Positions 6,691 to 14,999 of a DNA stretch of 34,720 nt are shown here, in pieces. The notes under the pieces are model-generated. The model searched no databases and was not told the origin of the DNA. It worked only from the letters and a program-made list of their open reading frames with translations. Location: NCBI GenBank assembly GCA_022825825.1, contig JAJDWA010000044.1, positions 1-34,720 of the forward strand, in the 5' to 3' direction. Made by a program: the position numbers and the translations under genes. Origin of the DNA: Candidatus Poribacteria bacterium (GTDB lineage Bacteria; Poribacteria; WGA-4E; WGA-3G). How positions within the stretch are numbered: the first letter of the stretch is position 1; each line of letters begins with the position of its first letter.

Positions 6691-8601
6691 ATGACTGTAA
6701 GAGCACTTCTACTCGGTTTAGCACTCGTCATTGTACAAACAGCAATTACGCCTTACAATGACTACTACCTACAAGGGACAGACATCTCTGGAAATCACTT
6801 TCCTTTAGGGGCAGTCTTTACACTGATTTTCCTTACGTTTGTCATCAATCCCATTTTAAAGAGGGGCCTTCCTCGATCAATGCTAAATCCGGCGGAGCTC
6901 ATAGTAATATGGGTAATGATGGGAGTTAGCTCAGCGATTCCATCAAAAGGAATGATGGGATTTTTATTGCCCTATTTAGCTGCACCGGTCTATTTTGCTA
7001 CCTCTGAAAACGAATGGGCAGAAACACTTCACCCCCATTTTCCCGAATGGTTAATAGTGTGGGATAAACACGCTGTTACTAATTTTTATGAGGGAGAATC
7101 GTTTGTTCCGTGGGCACTTTGGTTAAAACCGATTTTCGTCTGGGCAGTTTTCATCCTCCTGCTTTATTGTGTAACAATCTGTGTGTCGATTATCTTACGG
7201 AAACAGTGGGTTGAACGAGAAAGGTTCATATTTCCGCTCGTTACTGTTCCAGTAGAAATAGTTCAACAAACTTCGACACACAGCGGTGTGAGTAGTTTTT
7301 TCAGGAATCGACTCGTCTGGGTAGGTTTTGGTATCGCCGCTGCATTTCATCTGCTCAACGGCCTACACGAGTATTTTCCTGCTCTCCCGTCCATTCCAAA
7401 TCGGTATGACCTTTCCGCGCCATTTACGGAACGTCCATGGATCGTGATGAGATGGTGGCCTCAATTTCGGTTCTTCCTCTATTTCTCCGTTATCGGTATA
7501 ACCTATTTTCTTGCAATGGAGGTGTCGTTTAGCTGCTGGTTTTTCTTTCTGTTTTTCAAGCTACAGTACATTATTATCAATGCCTTTGCTATCCCAATCA
7601 GTCCGTGGATTTGTGCCAGAGGGCAAACAATGGCTGCATATTGTGTGATGGTTCTCGCTTTTCTACTTAACAGTCGCTTGCATATCATAGACCTCTTCAA
7701 GAAAACATTCCTGCAGTCTGCCTCCACAACGATAGACGACTCAGATGAAGTGTTGCCGTATAGATGGGCTGTTCTGGGAGCAATTTTCAGTTTTCTACTA
7801 CTTGCGGGTCTCTGTTCCTATGCTGGGATGTCGTTTTGGGTTGCCTGTAGCATTATCGCGCTGTTTTTGATTACCTCTACTGCGCTGTCGTGGATGGTGG
7901 TCAATGGTGGAATGTTATTGATTCAAGCGCCTATGTATCCAATAGAATATTTTGAGATTGTTACAGGTTCAAGAATCATCAATGCCAACAGTCTGGCACT
8001 TTTAGGATTTCAGCGGGTAATGATGCGCGACTGGGGAGGGATTTTAATGCCGAGCGTCCTGCACGGGTTCAAAGCAGCAGACCCACTCCGATTAAAACGA
8101 AGAAGCGTATTGGGGGCGATGGCACTTGCGATTGTTGCCGCTATCGGTGTTTCATACGCCGCATCACTACCCTTGATTTATGAAAAAGGCGGACTAAATA
8201 TGCAAGGCGGTCCCTTCGTCGGCGCACCAAGATATTTTAATCATATCGTCTCACTGATTCAGTATCCGAGAGATGCGAAATTGGGAGAAGCATACAGCAT
8301 GATTTTAGGAGTCGGAATCACATCTTTTCTACTCATCATGCAACGTCAGTTTATGTGGTGGCAACTTCACCCGATTGGGTATGTGATGGGAGCAGTTTAT
8401 TCATCCTATTTTCTCTGGTCATGTATATTTATCGGTTGGTTTTTGAAGTTTTTGGTGCTGAAATCGGGCGGTATCGGATATTATAGGAGGTTTCGCCCGT
8501 TGTTCCTGGGATTGATCGTTGGTGAATTCGGTATCGTAGGAGCATGGATGGTGCTCGGAATATTTACCGGCGTAAATTATCAGGGCGCTTTACCTGGGTA
8601 A
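6691..8601 (+). CDS. DUF6785/DUF6784-type polytopic membrane protein
   Basis: A 636-aa integral membrane protein with about 12-14 hydrophobic helices. It matches the large uncharacterised family in which NPAELIVIWVMMGVSSAIPSKGMMGFLLP and ERERFIFPLVTVPVEI are hallmark segments. The C-terminal half includes RDWGGILMPSVLHGFKAADP and several more helices. Such proteins are common in Planctomycetota-like genomes, often near sulfatases and other catabolic genes, but no function is established. The topology suggests a transporter, and pairing with the upstream sulfatase suggests the substrate could be a sulfated compound or its product (inference). The ATG has GAGGTGG upstream. Confidence 0.75.
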   Translation: MTVRALLLGLALVIVQTAITPYNDYYLQGTDISGNHFPLGAVFTLIFLTFVINPILKRGLPRSMLNPAELIVIWVMMGVSSAIPSKGMMGFLLPYLAAPVYFATSENEWAETLHPHFPEWLIVWDKHAVTNFYEGESFVPWALWLKPIFVWAVFILLLYCVTICVSIILRKQWVERERFIFPLVTVPVEIVQQTSTHSGVSSFFRNRLVWVGFGIAAAFHLLNGLHEYFPALPSIPNRYDLSAPFTERPWIVMRWWPQFRFFLYFSVIGITYFLAMEVSFSCWFFFLFFKLQYIIINAFAIPISPWICARGQTMAAYCVMVLAFLLNSRLHIIDLFKKTFLQSASTTIDDSDEVLPYRWAVLGAIFSFLLLAGLCSYAGMSFWVACSIIALFLITSTALSWMVVNGGMLLIQAPMYPIEYFEIVTGSRIINANSLALLGFQRVMMRDWGGILMPSVLHGFKAADPLRLKRRSVLGAMALAIVAAIGVSYAASLPLIYEKGGLNMQGGPFVGAPRYFNHIVSLIQYPRDAKLGEAYSMILGVGITSFLLIMQRQFMWWQLHPIGYVMGAVYSSYFLWSCIFIGWFLKFLVLKSGGIGYYRRFRPLFLGLIVGEFGIVGAWMVLGIFTGVNYQGALPG

Positions 8602-8821
8602 TACGGTTGTTTAACAGAATTCACCATGCGTTGTTTAGATTATCGCGTTTGTAGTTGTGAAATTTATTGTGCTTCTTACATTCACCTGAGACTGTTTGAA
8701 TTTTAAGACTTATGCACTTCCTCTTAAAGTCCCCTTGGTAAGAGGATTTAGGGGTTAAAACACCAAAATAACGCTTTTTTCAGTCCAAAATTAGAACTTT
8801 TATAAAAAAATTGTTTTTTTC
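8602..8821. other. intergenic spacer with one hairpin
   Basis: No gene is seen. A 7-bp stem (CCTCTTA at 8720-8726 with TAAGAGG at 8739-8745) lies in a 'CCCCTTGG...TTTAGGGG' block typical of dispersed intergenic repeats. The AT-rich tract before the promoter at 8822 has long T runs. No clear terminator for the DUF6785 gene was found. Confidence 0.5.
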
Positions 8822-8850
8822 TTGACAATCTTCGTACAATATCGTATAAT
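8822..8850 (+). promoter_or_regulatory. perfect consensus sigma-70 promoter
   Basis: TTGACA (8822-8827), a 17-bp spacer and TATAAT (8845-8850) match both consensus hexamers exactly. Transcription would start near 8857, about 290 nt before the first start codon of the Cys-rich operon. Confidence 0.8.
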
Positions 8851-8856
8851 ATATAT

Positions 8857-9145
8857 GATGTTAAGAAATTCGCGTGTTCTGGATGTTTTTAACGTCGTAG
8901 GAGTGCTTAATAAACGCACCGACAGTGTATAGATCAGACACACCGTCGATGCTAAGCGCTGCCGTATATTCAGAAGGTTTACGACAGAGCTGGTTTCTAT
9001 TGTAGCATGAAAAACCCGTTTTTATCTATGCATAATAGAGACCAGCAGCTCCTGCAAGGATAGAAAAACTTTCTCATTTTCACCTACCCTTGTAGGCCTG
9101 TCCAAACATTTAATCTGCTTCATAATATGAATAAAGGAGCGCAAG
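8857..9145 (+). ncRNA. long structured 5' leader or small RNA (candidate)
   Basis: About 290 nt of probably transcribed sequence without a convincing ORF lies between a consensus promoter and the small-peptide gene. Visible hairpins include GTCG plus GTGC at 8894-8906 pairing with GCAC plus CGAC at 8916-8923. A long stem of about 22 bp pairs 8987-9009 with 9028-9051, with one small bulge and an inner AAAAAC/GTTTTT extension. It does not match tmRNA, 6S, SRP RNA, RNase P or a riboswitch that I recognise. It could be a regulatory leader, an independent RNA, or a folded repeat inserted in the leader. Confidence 0.4.
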
Positions 9146-9394
9146 ATGAGACAGTACTACAACCCACTTCTCACTTCAATTATTATTGTTACATTTATGA
9201 TAACAAGCGGTTTGCTGCTGCTTGGCACTTATGATGCCGTGCAGGCAAACACGCAAGATTGTGAACGGATCAGGCCGGACTGTTTCCCGCGTGGCGAAAG
9301 ACCGACTTGTCCGAATATGGACCTAACCCCACGCTGCCCGCTGGACACAGCGAGAGAACAGGGGCAACTTAATAAGGAGTATGATCATGCATAA
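9146..9394 (+). CDS. small exported Cys-rich protein, no recognised family
   Basis: An 82-aa protein starting at an ATG with a good ribosome binding site (AAGGAGCGCAAG). Residues about 8-30 form a hydrophobic signal or anchor helix (SIIIVTFMITSGLLLLG). The short remainder has four cysteines at 39, 46, 55 and 64 (spacing 6-8-8) in a Pro/Arg-rich setting, e.g. CFPRGERPTCPNM and TPRCPLD. The Cys pattern and export signal suggest a disulfide-bonded extracytoplasmic peptide. It is the first gene of a three-gene unit, and its 3' end overlaps the next gene's start, so translation is probably coupled. I do not recognise it; a signalling, structural or toxin-like peptide are all possible. Confidence 0.65.
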   Translation: MRQYYNPLLTSIIIVTFMITSGLLLLGTYDAVQANTQDCERIRPDCFPRGERPTCPNMDLTPRCPLDTAREQGQLNKEYDHA

Positions 9395-10073
9395 ACGCAT
9401 CGCAATAGGACTGATTGTCCTGATTTTTGTTCTCGGTGTTGCGATTGTCTTTTATCATCAATACACCGATATTCAGCAGCTCAAAAAAGAGGCTGCCGAG
9501 GCAGAGAAACTTCTTGAAGAAAAGAATATGCCGATTGTGGAAAACAACCAGCAATCCGCGCGACCGGGCTTCAAATTGGTGCCACATGATGACCACTTCC
9601 ATGAGGTGCCGATTGACGCACCGGATACGTGGCAAGGGGAACAGCATGAGCCTGTAGCGCAACCCGTGCAAGTGAAGCAGCCAGTAAAGCCAACCTATAC
9701 TGGCCCGTTGACTTATCACGCGGAACTGCTAAAAGCCAACCCTGCGGAGGCACTCTATAAGCAATCCCTTGAACGTGGACATTGGAGTGCCAAATGGATA
9801 CCGCCATTCCCGCCGGAGGATACAGAGGCACAGGAATTCGCACGGAATCTCTATCTCCGCGAATACTATGAAAGTATTGATGATAAAAAGAATCCGATAT
9901 ATGTGCAGGCAGGAAATGAGATTTGGTTTAAACTCGATGATATCCATGATATGCCAGCTGATGCGCGTAGTTCTGATTTATTAAAACTAACGTGGGCGAG
10001 GGTTCCTGCTGGGTCAGTTGTTGTGGATTGGTCTGACCCCTCGAACTTTTCCCTACCCCGCACCGATAGATAA
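9387..10073 (+). CDS. single-pass membrane protein with coiled coil, no recognised family
   Basis: A 228-aa protein. AAGGAG at 9374-9379 is one base from the ATG at 9381 but seven from the ATG at 9387, so 9387 is the better start, overlapping the previous gene by 8 bp. Residues 5-22 are a transmembrane anchor. A short Lys/Glu-rich coiled coil follows (DIQQLKKEAAEAEKLLEEKN). Next comes a His/Asp-rich stretch (LVPHDDHFHEVPID) that could bind metal, then a Pro/Gln linker. The C-terminal half has a globular look (EFARNLYLREYYESIDDKK, then VPAGSVVVDWSD). It is probably anchored facing the periplasm. Its position between two Cys-rich exported proteins suggests it is their anchor, chaperone or partner (inference). 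Confidence 0.6.
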   Translation: MHKRIAIGLIVLIFVLGVAIVFYHQYTDIQQLKKEAAEAEKLLEEKNMPIVENNQQSARPGFKLVPHDDHFHEVPIDAPDTWQGEQHEPVAQPVQVKQPVKPTYTGPLTYHAELLKANPAEALYKQSLERGHWSAKWIPPFPPEDTEAQEFARNLYLREYYESIDDKKNPIYVQAGNEIWFKLDDIHDMPADARSSDLLKLTWARVPAGSVVVDWSDPSNFSLPRTDR

Positions 10074-10083
10074 GGAGGCAAAC

Positions 10084-11784
10084 ATGTTTTTTAGAAAATG
10101 TTTAAGTATCACCCTATTTTTTGGGTGTGTATCATTTTTCCTATTTCCGCATATATCTTATGCGGATTATACGGGCGAGATGGAGACGAAGAAAACCCTA
10201 TTTGGAAATGCTGCGCAGAGAATGACAAAAGCAGTGGGGCACTACAACCATATCAAGGGTGCTATGGAGAGTTTGTTAGGAGAGTGGAACGACAACATTG
10301 ATGAGATTGAAAGTGGTGCCAATGTAACGCTTAAGATCTTTGTTGGGGGCATCATCAGTGCTGCCGTTGCTGCATCCTCTGGCGGTTCTTTGGCACCTGC
10401 AGCGTATGCAGGTGTCCTTACGGGGCTTTCAGGCAGTAAAACCCTAAAAGATATATACGATCTATCAGAGTATTTGCTGGCAATAAGCACGACGCGATCT
10501 ATTTTGGATACAGCGTTGTCCAACGTAAAAGCATACTATTCTGGTGGGAAGGTGTTAGTTGAGGGCGAATCTGGGGATGATGAATATCAAGACACGGAAG
10601 GTGGCTACACCGCGAGGTATTCGGACTACCTGGAGGAGTGTAGGGATCATGCGCCCTGGCACATCCCGGAGCAGGGCGTGTCTACAAAAATGGACTATGA
10701 CGCTGTGTATCGTAGGCTCACAACGAATGTGAATGGCGATAAAGACTACTTTCACGAAGATGGAAGTCGTTCTCGTTTTAATCATGCGTGGTCTATACCG
10801 TCTACCTATAAGCATTGGGACGGGCCCTACACGTCCGGTCTGTATGATTGGAATACGGAAGCACTTCCGAGTACCTACAGGTGTAGTGGGGGTTGTGGTG
10901 ATTCCTTTGACACACCGCTGGGTGACCCGAGTCACCAGACAACCTGTCATGAAAGTCATATATACTCACAGAGCGGGCGAAAAGTAGATTTGGGAAATTC
11001 TTATTCTTATTGGATTTGTAATACAGATGATCATACGTGCCCTATGAAAACGTATCATCTACAGCTTTGCCCTGGTACTTGTAATAAAAAGAATGGGTAC
11101 TTGGCTGTAAGTGCTGGTGTGTCAGGCTATGTTTACCCCCACCTGGTGGGTTGTAAAAAGAAAGAACGTCGGACTATCGGGAATTTATTCATTTTCAACG
11201 AGTGTGACGGCACCTATTATAGTTGTGCGGGCGTAAGTACTTGTACTAATGCCGAAAATCACGTAGAGGACGATGAAGACACCTCTGAAGTTGTAGACAA
11301 CAGCCCGAATTGTGACTATTGCACCGGTTCATGTTCTGCGTGTACGCAGCCCTCAACACCGTCTTACCATGCGTGTGGTGTTCACGAGACGTCTGTTTCG
11401 GGAGATCACTCTATGCAAGCGAGTTGTTTGGAGACAAACGGCTGGGGACACACTTGCACGGTCTCGGCGTTTTATGCGTGTCAGACGCATACGTGCGTGT
11501 TCCCGACTTTCAGTTGTGGACGGGCAGCTTGCACGGAGCAGGTAGCCGACTCAGAGGAACATCGCCGCACGTGTATCAACGGCCACAAGTATTGGTCTTG
11601 TAGTGAGAAAAAGACAAAAGATCACAAGACGCGCACCTGCGTACGCACAAAGTGGGTTTGGGGCATAAACCCAGACACAGGTCAGCCTGAAGTTGTTAAG
11701 GGTGTTTGTGGTGAGCAGTGGGCACGCTGTGATACGAGGTGTCGCGATGCGCTTGGTAACACGCGAGACCACAGAGGTAATTGA
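10084..11784 (+). CDS. large secreted Cys-rich protein with Gly/Ala-rich hydrophobic segment
   Basis: A 566-aa protein starting at the ATG with an ideal AAGGAGG upstream. The frame is open from 10018 but lacks a start signal there. A signal peptide covers 1-27 (cleavage near SYA/DYT). Residues 28-80 are helical. Residues 85-116 are a Gly/Ala-rich hydrophobic stretch (FVGGIISAAVAASSGGSLAP, then AAYAGVLTGLSG) resembling a glycine-zipper membrane hairpin. From about 205 on there are 29 cysteines and many His residues in recurring units of the form aromatic-x-C followed by H-x(0-2)-C, such as YWICNTDDHTC, FYACQTHTC and YWSC...HKTRTC. These units suggest disulfide or zinc-knuckle-like modules. It ends the three-gene unit and a terminator follows. 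No known family was recognised; adhesion, matrix and toxin-like roles are all open. Confidence 0.65.
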   Translation: MFFRKCLSITLFFGCVSFFLFPHISYADYTGEMETKKTLFGNAAQRMTKAVGHYNHIKGAMESLLGEWNDNIDEIESGANVTLKIFVGGIISAAVAASSGGSLAPAAYAGVLTGLSGSKTLKDIYDLSEYLLAISTTRSILDTALSNVKAYYSGGKVLVEGESGDDEYQDTEGGYTARYSDYLEECRDHAPWHIPEQGVSTKMDYDAVYRRLTTNVNGDKDYFHEDGSRSRFNHAWSIPSTYKHWDGPYTSGLYDWNTEALPSTYRCSGGCGDSFDTPLGDPSHQTTCHESHIYSQSGRKVDLGNSYSYWICNTDDHTCPMKTYHLQLCPGTCNKKNGYLAVSAGVSGYVYPHLVGCKKKERRTIGNLFIFNECDGTYYSCAGVSTCTNAENHVEDDEDTSEVVDNSPNCDYCTGSCSACTQPSTPSYHACGVHETSVSGDHSMQASCLETNGWGHTCTVSAFYACQTHTCVFPTFSCGRAACTEQVADSEEHRRTCINGHKYWSCSEKKTKDHKTRTCVRTKWVWGINPDTGQPEVVKGVCGEQWARCDTRCRDALGNTRDHRGN

Positions 11785-11809
11785 CAATCGCCACACATCT
11801 AAACCGAAT

Positions 11810-11847
11810 CAGGCAGGTCACCTTTTGGGTGCCTGCCTGTTTCTTTA
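11810..11847 (+). terminator. Rho-independent terminator after the Cys-rich operon
   Basis: A stem of about 12 bp (CAGGCAGGTCACC at 11810-11822 with GGTGCCTGCCTG at 11828-11839, one bulge and a TTTTG loop) is followed by TTTCTTT. Confidence 0.85.
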
Positions 11848-12050
11848 TGTGCGCTGGGTGTGGCATCTCTTCGTACCGCAAACTTTTAGTTTGCGTTTTG
11901 TGGTGTCAGAATCTCGGATGAGCGCGGATTTCACAGATACTCAAACCACGGTAGGTTCGGTTTCCTAACCGAACCTGTGCAAATCGTGCTGTTAGAAACC
12001 GCACCTACCAGGTGAGTATAAACATATTTTTGGATTTCACTATAAATAGG
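11848..12050. repeat. cluster of intergenic hairpin repeats
   Basis: The spacer between the terminator and the protease gene holds three repeat types. A CGCAAAC/GTTTGCG hairpin lies at 11878-11895. A nested palindrome at 11950-12009 has a 10-bp perfect stem at 11953-11976 with a TCCT loop, and its outer arm also matches 11991-12009 in reverse. A GATTTCACTATAAA end at about 12033-12046 is one mismatch from the terminal repeat of the MITE at 17697. No gene is seen from 11785 to 12282. Confidence 0.65.
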
Positions 12051-12196
12051 GCATGGCGCAAATTCCGTGCCAATTGCAAATCAGCATTAACAGTAGGAAT
12101 TATCGCAATTTCTGTTTGCTATAGAGGGTTCTCTTGTTCAAATTGTGAACACTACTGCCCGTAATTGGACACTTAAATCAAGATACAAAAAAGGAT

Positions 12197-12226
12197 TTGA
12201 CACTTCTCGTCCCATAATGTTAAAAT
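12197..12226 (+). promoter_or_regulatory. candidate sigma-70 promoter for the protease gene
   Basis: TTGACA at 12197-12202 and TAAAAT at 12221-12226 are 18 bp apart, about 55 bp upstream of the chosen protease start. Confidence 0.45.
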
Positions 12227-12282
12227 TTTTAAATAAATTTCCCGACGAATTCATTTCGTTTCTAAACAAAATAAGGAGCATC

Positions 12283-13698
12283 ATGAAACATATTCTTCAA
12301 AAAGCATCTATCCTCTTATTACTCTTCACACTCATTACAGCGGGCGCCAACGCAGCGCACAACTGGACAGAACAGATTGCCAGTTTTAAACCGATGGTAG
12401 TAAATGTAGAAACTGCCTCTGAGGTCGTTTTTGAAACGGAATCAAAAGGCACAAGTTTCGCCACCGGTTTTGTTGTTGATGCAGAACGTGGGATCATTGC
12501 AACGAATAGACATGTTACCGGCAGCAGCCCCGCCTATGTTAAAATCAACTTTCACGATGGCAGCTTTACGGAAGCAAATATTCTTTACTACGATCCGACA
12601 CACGATTTTGGGTTTTACAAGATTGACCCTGCTGAAGTTGATTTTGAACTGAAAGCCGTTGAACTTGGTGAATGGGGTAAACTTTCTCTCGGTGATGAAC
12701 TGCTGTTGATCGGCAATAACGAAAAAGAGGAATATTCCATCAAATTTGGAACGATTGCGAACCTTAATGTCAACAAAGGTGATAGACATTCAAGCTACAT
12801 CCATACCACGTTCGACAGAACAGGCGGGTCGAGTGGTAGTCCTGTGTGGAACACCGCAGGGGAGGTTATTGCTATCCATGCACGCGGAACAGATACCTCC
12901 AGTTTTGAACTGCCTGTTGACTATCTCATTGATGCGTTGGAATTAATTCGGAACAAGATGCCTATTCAACGTGGCGAAATCGGTGTTGATCTCGAACTCA
13001 TCTCTATTGGAGAGGCGATAAAACACTTCAATTTTCCCGAGGCCCTACGCAAAGAGATCGGTCCTTCCAAAGCCGGAACACCTAAGGTTATTCAAATTGA
13101 ATCCATGGTGCCGAGGACAACAGGCGAAACCGCCCTCCGGGCATCTGATATTATCTATCGTATCAATGATAAACTCATCCGCGATGATTTATACACTTTT
13201 GACGCTATTCTGAATCAAAACGTCGGCAAGGAGGTAACCTTGGACATCTACCGTAATGGTGAAAATCTTATTCTACAGGTGCCTGTAGAAAATTTAGAGA
13301 AAAAGAAGGTCCGGAGATTCGTGCGGTTTGGTGGTGCTGTGTTTCATGATATTACGCCCCAGTTACGTCGCCTACTTTACCTTGAAGCCGACGGTGTTTA
13401 TCTGCCCCATGCTGCAGCGGGTAGTAGTTTCTCGCGGGTCGGTGTACAAGAACGAAATGGAAACTCAAAAGTGGTTATCCTTAATATAAATGGGAAGCAA
13501 ATTAGAAATTTAGACGATTTTATTGAGGCGTGCCAAACTATCACCGACGGTCAACACACCTACGTTGTTATCCGAGATTTTAATTTGTTTGACAGTTCCC
13601 CCACTCCGAAAAGCTTAACGGTCAACCTTAAATTTGGGCCATTGCAGCAATTTGAATGGGATTCTGATAAGTTAGATTGGGAGAAAGTGGTTGAGTAA
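12283..13698 (+). CDS. exported trypsin-like serine protease with PDZ-like domains (DegP/HtrA-like)
   Basis: A 471-aa protein starting at an ATG with AAGGAGC upstream; longer in-frame starts from 12145 precede the signal peptide and are unlikely. The signal peptide is 1-24 (ILLLLFTLITAGANA). The chymotrypsin-fold domain has the triad H77 (ATNRHVTG), D108 (PTHDFGFYKID) and S184 (GGSSGSPVW, where GSSGSP replaces GNSGGP). Two PDZ-like modules follow: one around VPRTTGETALRASDIIYRIN and one around VVILNINGKQIRNLDDF. HtrA-family proteases degrade or refold damaged envelope proteins. It appears monocistronic, with the PorV/PorQ-like gene convergent 45 bp away. The nearby envelope-stress sigma triad makes a quality-control role plausible. 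Confidence 0.88.
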   Translation: MKHILQKASILLLLFTLITAGANAAHNWTEQIASFKPMVVNVETASEVVFETESKGTSFATGFVVDAERGIIATNRHVTGSSPAYVKINFHDGSFTEANILYYDPTHDFGFYKIDPAEVDFELKAVELGEWGKLSLGDELLLIGNNEKEEYSIKFGTIANLNVNKGDRHSSYIHTTFDRTGGSSGSPVWNTAGEVIAIHARGTDTSSFELPVDYLIDALELIRNKMPIQRGEIGVDLELISIGEAIKHFNFPEALRKEIGPSKAGTPKVIQIESMVPRTTGETALRASDIIYRINDKLIRDDLYTFDAILNQNVGKEVTLDIYRNGENLILQVPVENLEKKKVRRFVRFGGAVFHDITPQLRRLLYLEADGVYLPHAAAGSSFSRVGVQERNGNSKVVILNINGKQIRNLDDFIEACQTITDGQHTYVVIRDFNLFDSSPTPKSLTVNLKFGPLQQFEWDSDKLDWEKVVE

Positions 13699-13715
13699 GC
13701 AGGTTTGATGGACAT

Positions 13716-13732
13716 CAGAAGGTTTTCTTCTG
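13716..13732. terminator. weak bidirectional hairpin between convergent genes
   Basis: CAGAAG (13716-13721) pairs with CTTCTG (13727-13732) across a GTTTT loop, in the 45-bp gap between two convergent stop codons. There is no long T-tract, so terminator function is tentative. Confidence 0.35.
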
Positions 13733-13743
13733 TTCGTTTGCCT

Positions 13744-14706
13744 TTAAAACCACAATTCGGCAGAGATAAAATCCGATACAAAACGTTTTTCATAAATGCG
13801 GGCGTAATTTATATATACATCGATAATCCGGAGACCAACGCCGCCTGTTAACGCACCATTGGAATTGCCGACTCGTATAAAAAAAAACGGTGACGGAGTC
13901 CATTCAGCACCGAAGTAAAACTCTGTTGGTGCTCCCTCGGTAGATAGCGCAATGTCTGCGGAGAATTGATATGACGCGTAACGGTAGGCGGTTCCAAGCG
14001 TTATCCACTGAATATTCTGCCTGTCAAGGTTTTGTAACAAACACCCGAATTTGAGTTCTGGACGCGGTTTGAAAAGTAGTCCGATGTCATAAGAAGTGTG
14101 GTAACCGAAGAATTGGTAATAATCGGAGGGGTGACGTCGTTTGAATTTAAGACTTAATCCTGCAGCAAAATACGCGCCGAGTTGGCGTGCAAAACTGTAG
14201 TAATTAAAGTCAGGAACACCACTTCCCACGTCAAGAGCGATCTTGTTTCCCCAATAAAGACTGTAGCCGCGCCAACTATAGCCAATGCCTTTCGGGTCGA
14301 ACCGATAATAGTGCTGATCATGAAATTTGGTAAGACCAAAAAGCTTAACACCTTGCCACTGAATTAATCCAGCAGGATTCCAAAAACCTGCAGTCGCATC
14401 GTCAGCGACAGCAGTAAAAGCATTTCCCATCGATAAGGCACGGGCTCCTACATAAAGCGGCCGCGCTGTTTCAAACGGAAATCTTGTCTGTCCCAATGCT
14501 GACGTTGTAAGCAAGAGGAAACAGGCAGTAAAAAAGCAGGTAACAGGTTTCCGAACACAACGTCCTAAAAACCCTATTTCAATCATCGTTATCTCGGCAA
14601 TCGATTTTGAGCATCTGCATGCATTTATCCCAGGTTGAGATGGAAATCCTATTCCGTCATGGGTTTGCTGTCCGATGTTGGCACGGACTATATTTCTCCG
14701 CATCAT
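13744..14706 (-). CDS. PorV/PorQ-like outer-membrane beta-barrel protein
   Basis: After the signal region, the hallmark of the PorV/PorQ (UPF0164-like) family is clear: YVGARALSMGNAFTAVADDA, then TAGFWNPAGL. Alternating beta-strand sequence follows (YYWGN-type strands, YAAGLSLKF, YDIGLLFKPRPELKFGCLLQ), ending in an aromatic C-terminus (SAELWF) typical of outer-membrane barrels. PorV/PorQ proteins are known best from Bacteroidota type IX secretion, but homologues are broad and the role here is unknown. The 320-aa frame begins at 14706. A second ATG at residue 41 (14586) lies just before the signal-like segment FFTACFLLLTTSALGQ and is the likelier start. Neither start has a strong ribosome binding site. 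Confidence 0.8.
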   Translation of the reverse strand: MMRRNIVRANIGQQTHDGIGFPSQPGINACRCSKSIAEITMIEIGFLGRCVRKPVTCFFTACFLLLTTSALGQTRFPFETARPLYVGARALSMGNAFTAVADDATAGFWNPAGLIQWQGVKLFGLTKFHDQHYYRFDPKGIGYSWRGYSLYWGNKIALDVGSGVPDFNYYSFARQLGAYFAAGLSLKFKRRHPSDYYQFFGYHTSYDIGLLFKPRPELKFGCLLQNLDRQNIQWITLGTAYRYASYQFSADIALSTEGAPTEFYFGAEWTPSPFFFIRVGNSNGALTGGVGLRIIDVYINYARIYEKRFVSDFISAELWF

Positions 14707-14799
14707 TTCATTCTCAACACCAAATCCATAACCCGTTTTAGTATACTATAAATGTGTGTTGGCGTCAAGAACATGTCAGTACAGACTTTCTCAGAACCA

Positions 14800-14897
14800 T
14801 TCAGTTTCGTGTTTTCTCAATATCTTGGACAAGGTCGCTTCTATAGGAAGAGACCTTTGAAGAAGTTATAAACTATTGAAAATTGAATGATTATGAG
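14800..14897. repeat. dispersed ~95-bp intergenic repeat, copy 2
   Basis: Aligns with 4970-5063 in the same orientation. It lies upstream of rsmI and contains the TTG that would begin an artificially long rsmI frame. This block makes up about a third of the spacer from 14707 to 14999. Confidence 0.75.
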
Positions 14898-14999
14898 GGT
14901 AGACATCCTCACCATCCTTGCAAAAATCCACAACTTCTGCTAAAATTCCTTATCAATAACAGAAGCGATATATCTGAATACTTAATATTTGATAAAACA

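Noticed and set aside
12145..12282. Longer start for the serine protease
   Set aside because: It would place about 46 residues before a typical signal peptide; the ATG at 12283 has AAGGAGC upstream.
14883..14999. Longer rsmI start at a TTG
   Set aside because: The TTG falls in a dispersed repeat, and the conserved RsmI N-terminus begins just after the ATG at 15000.
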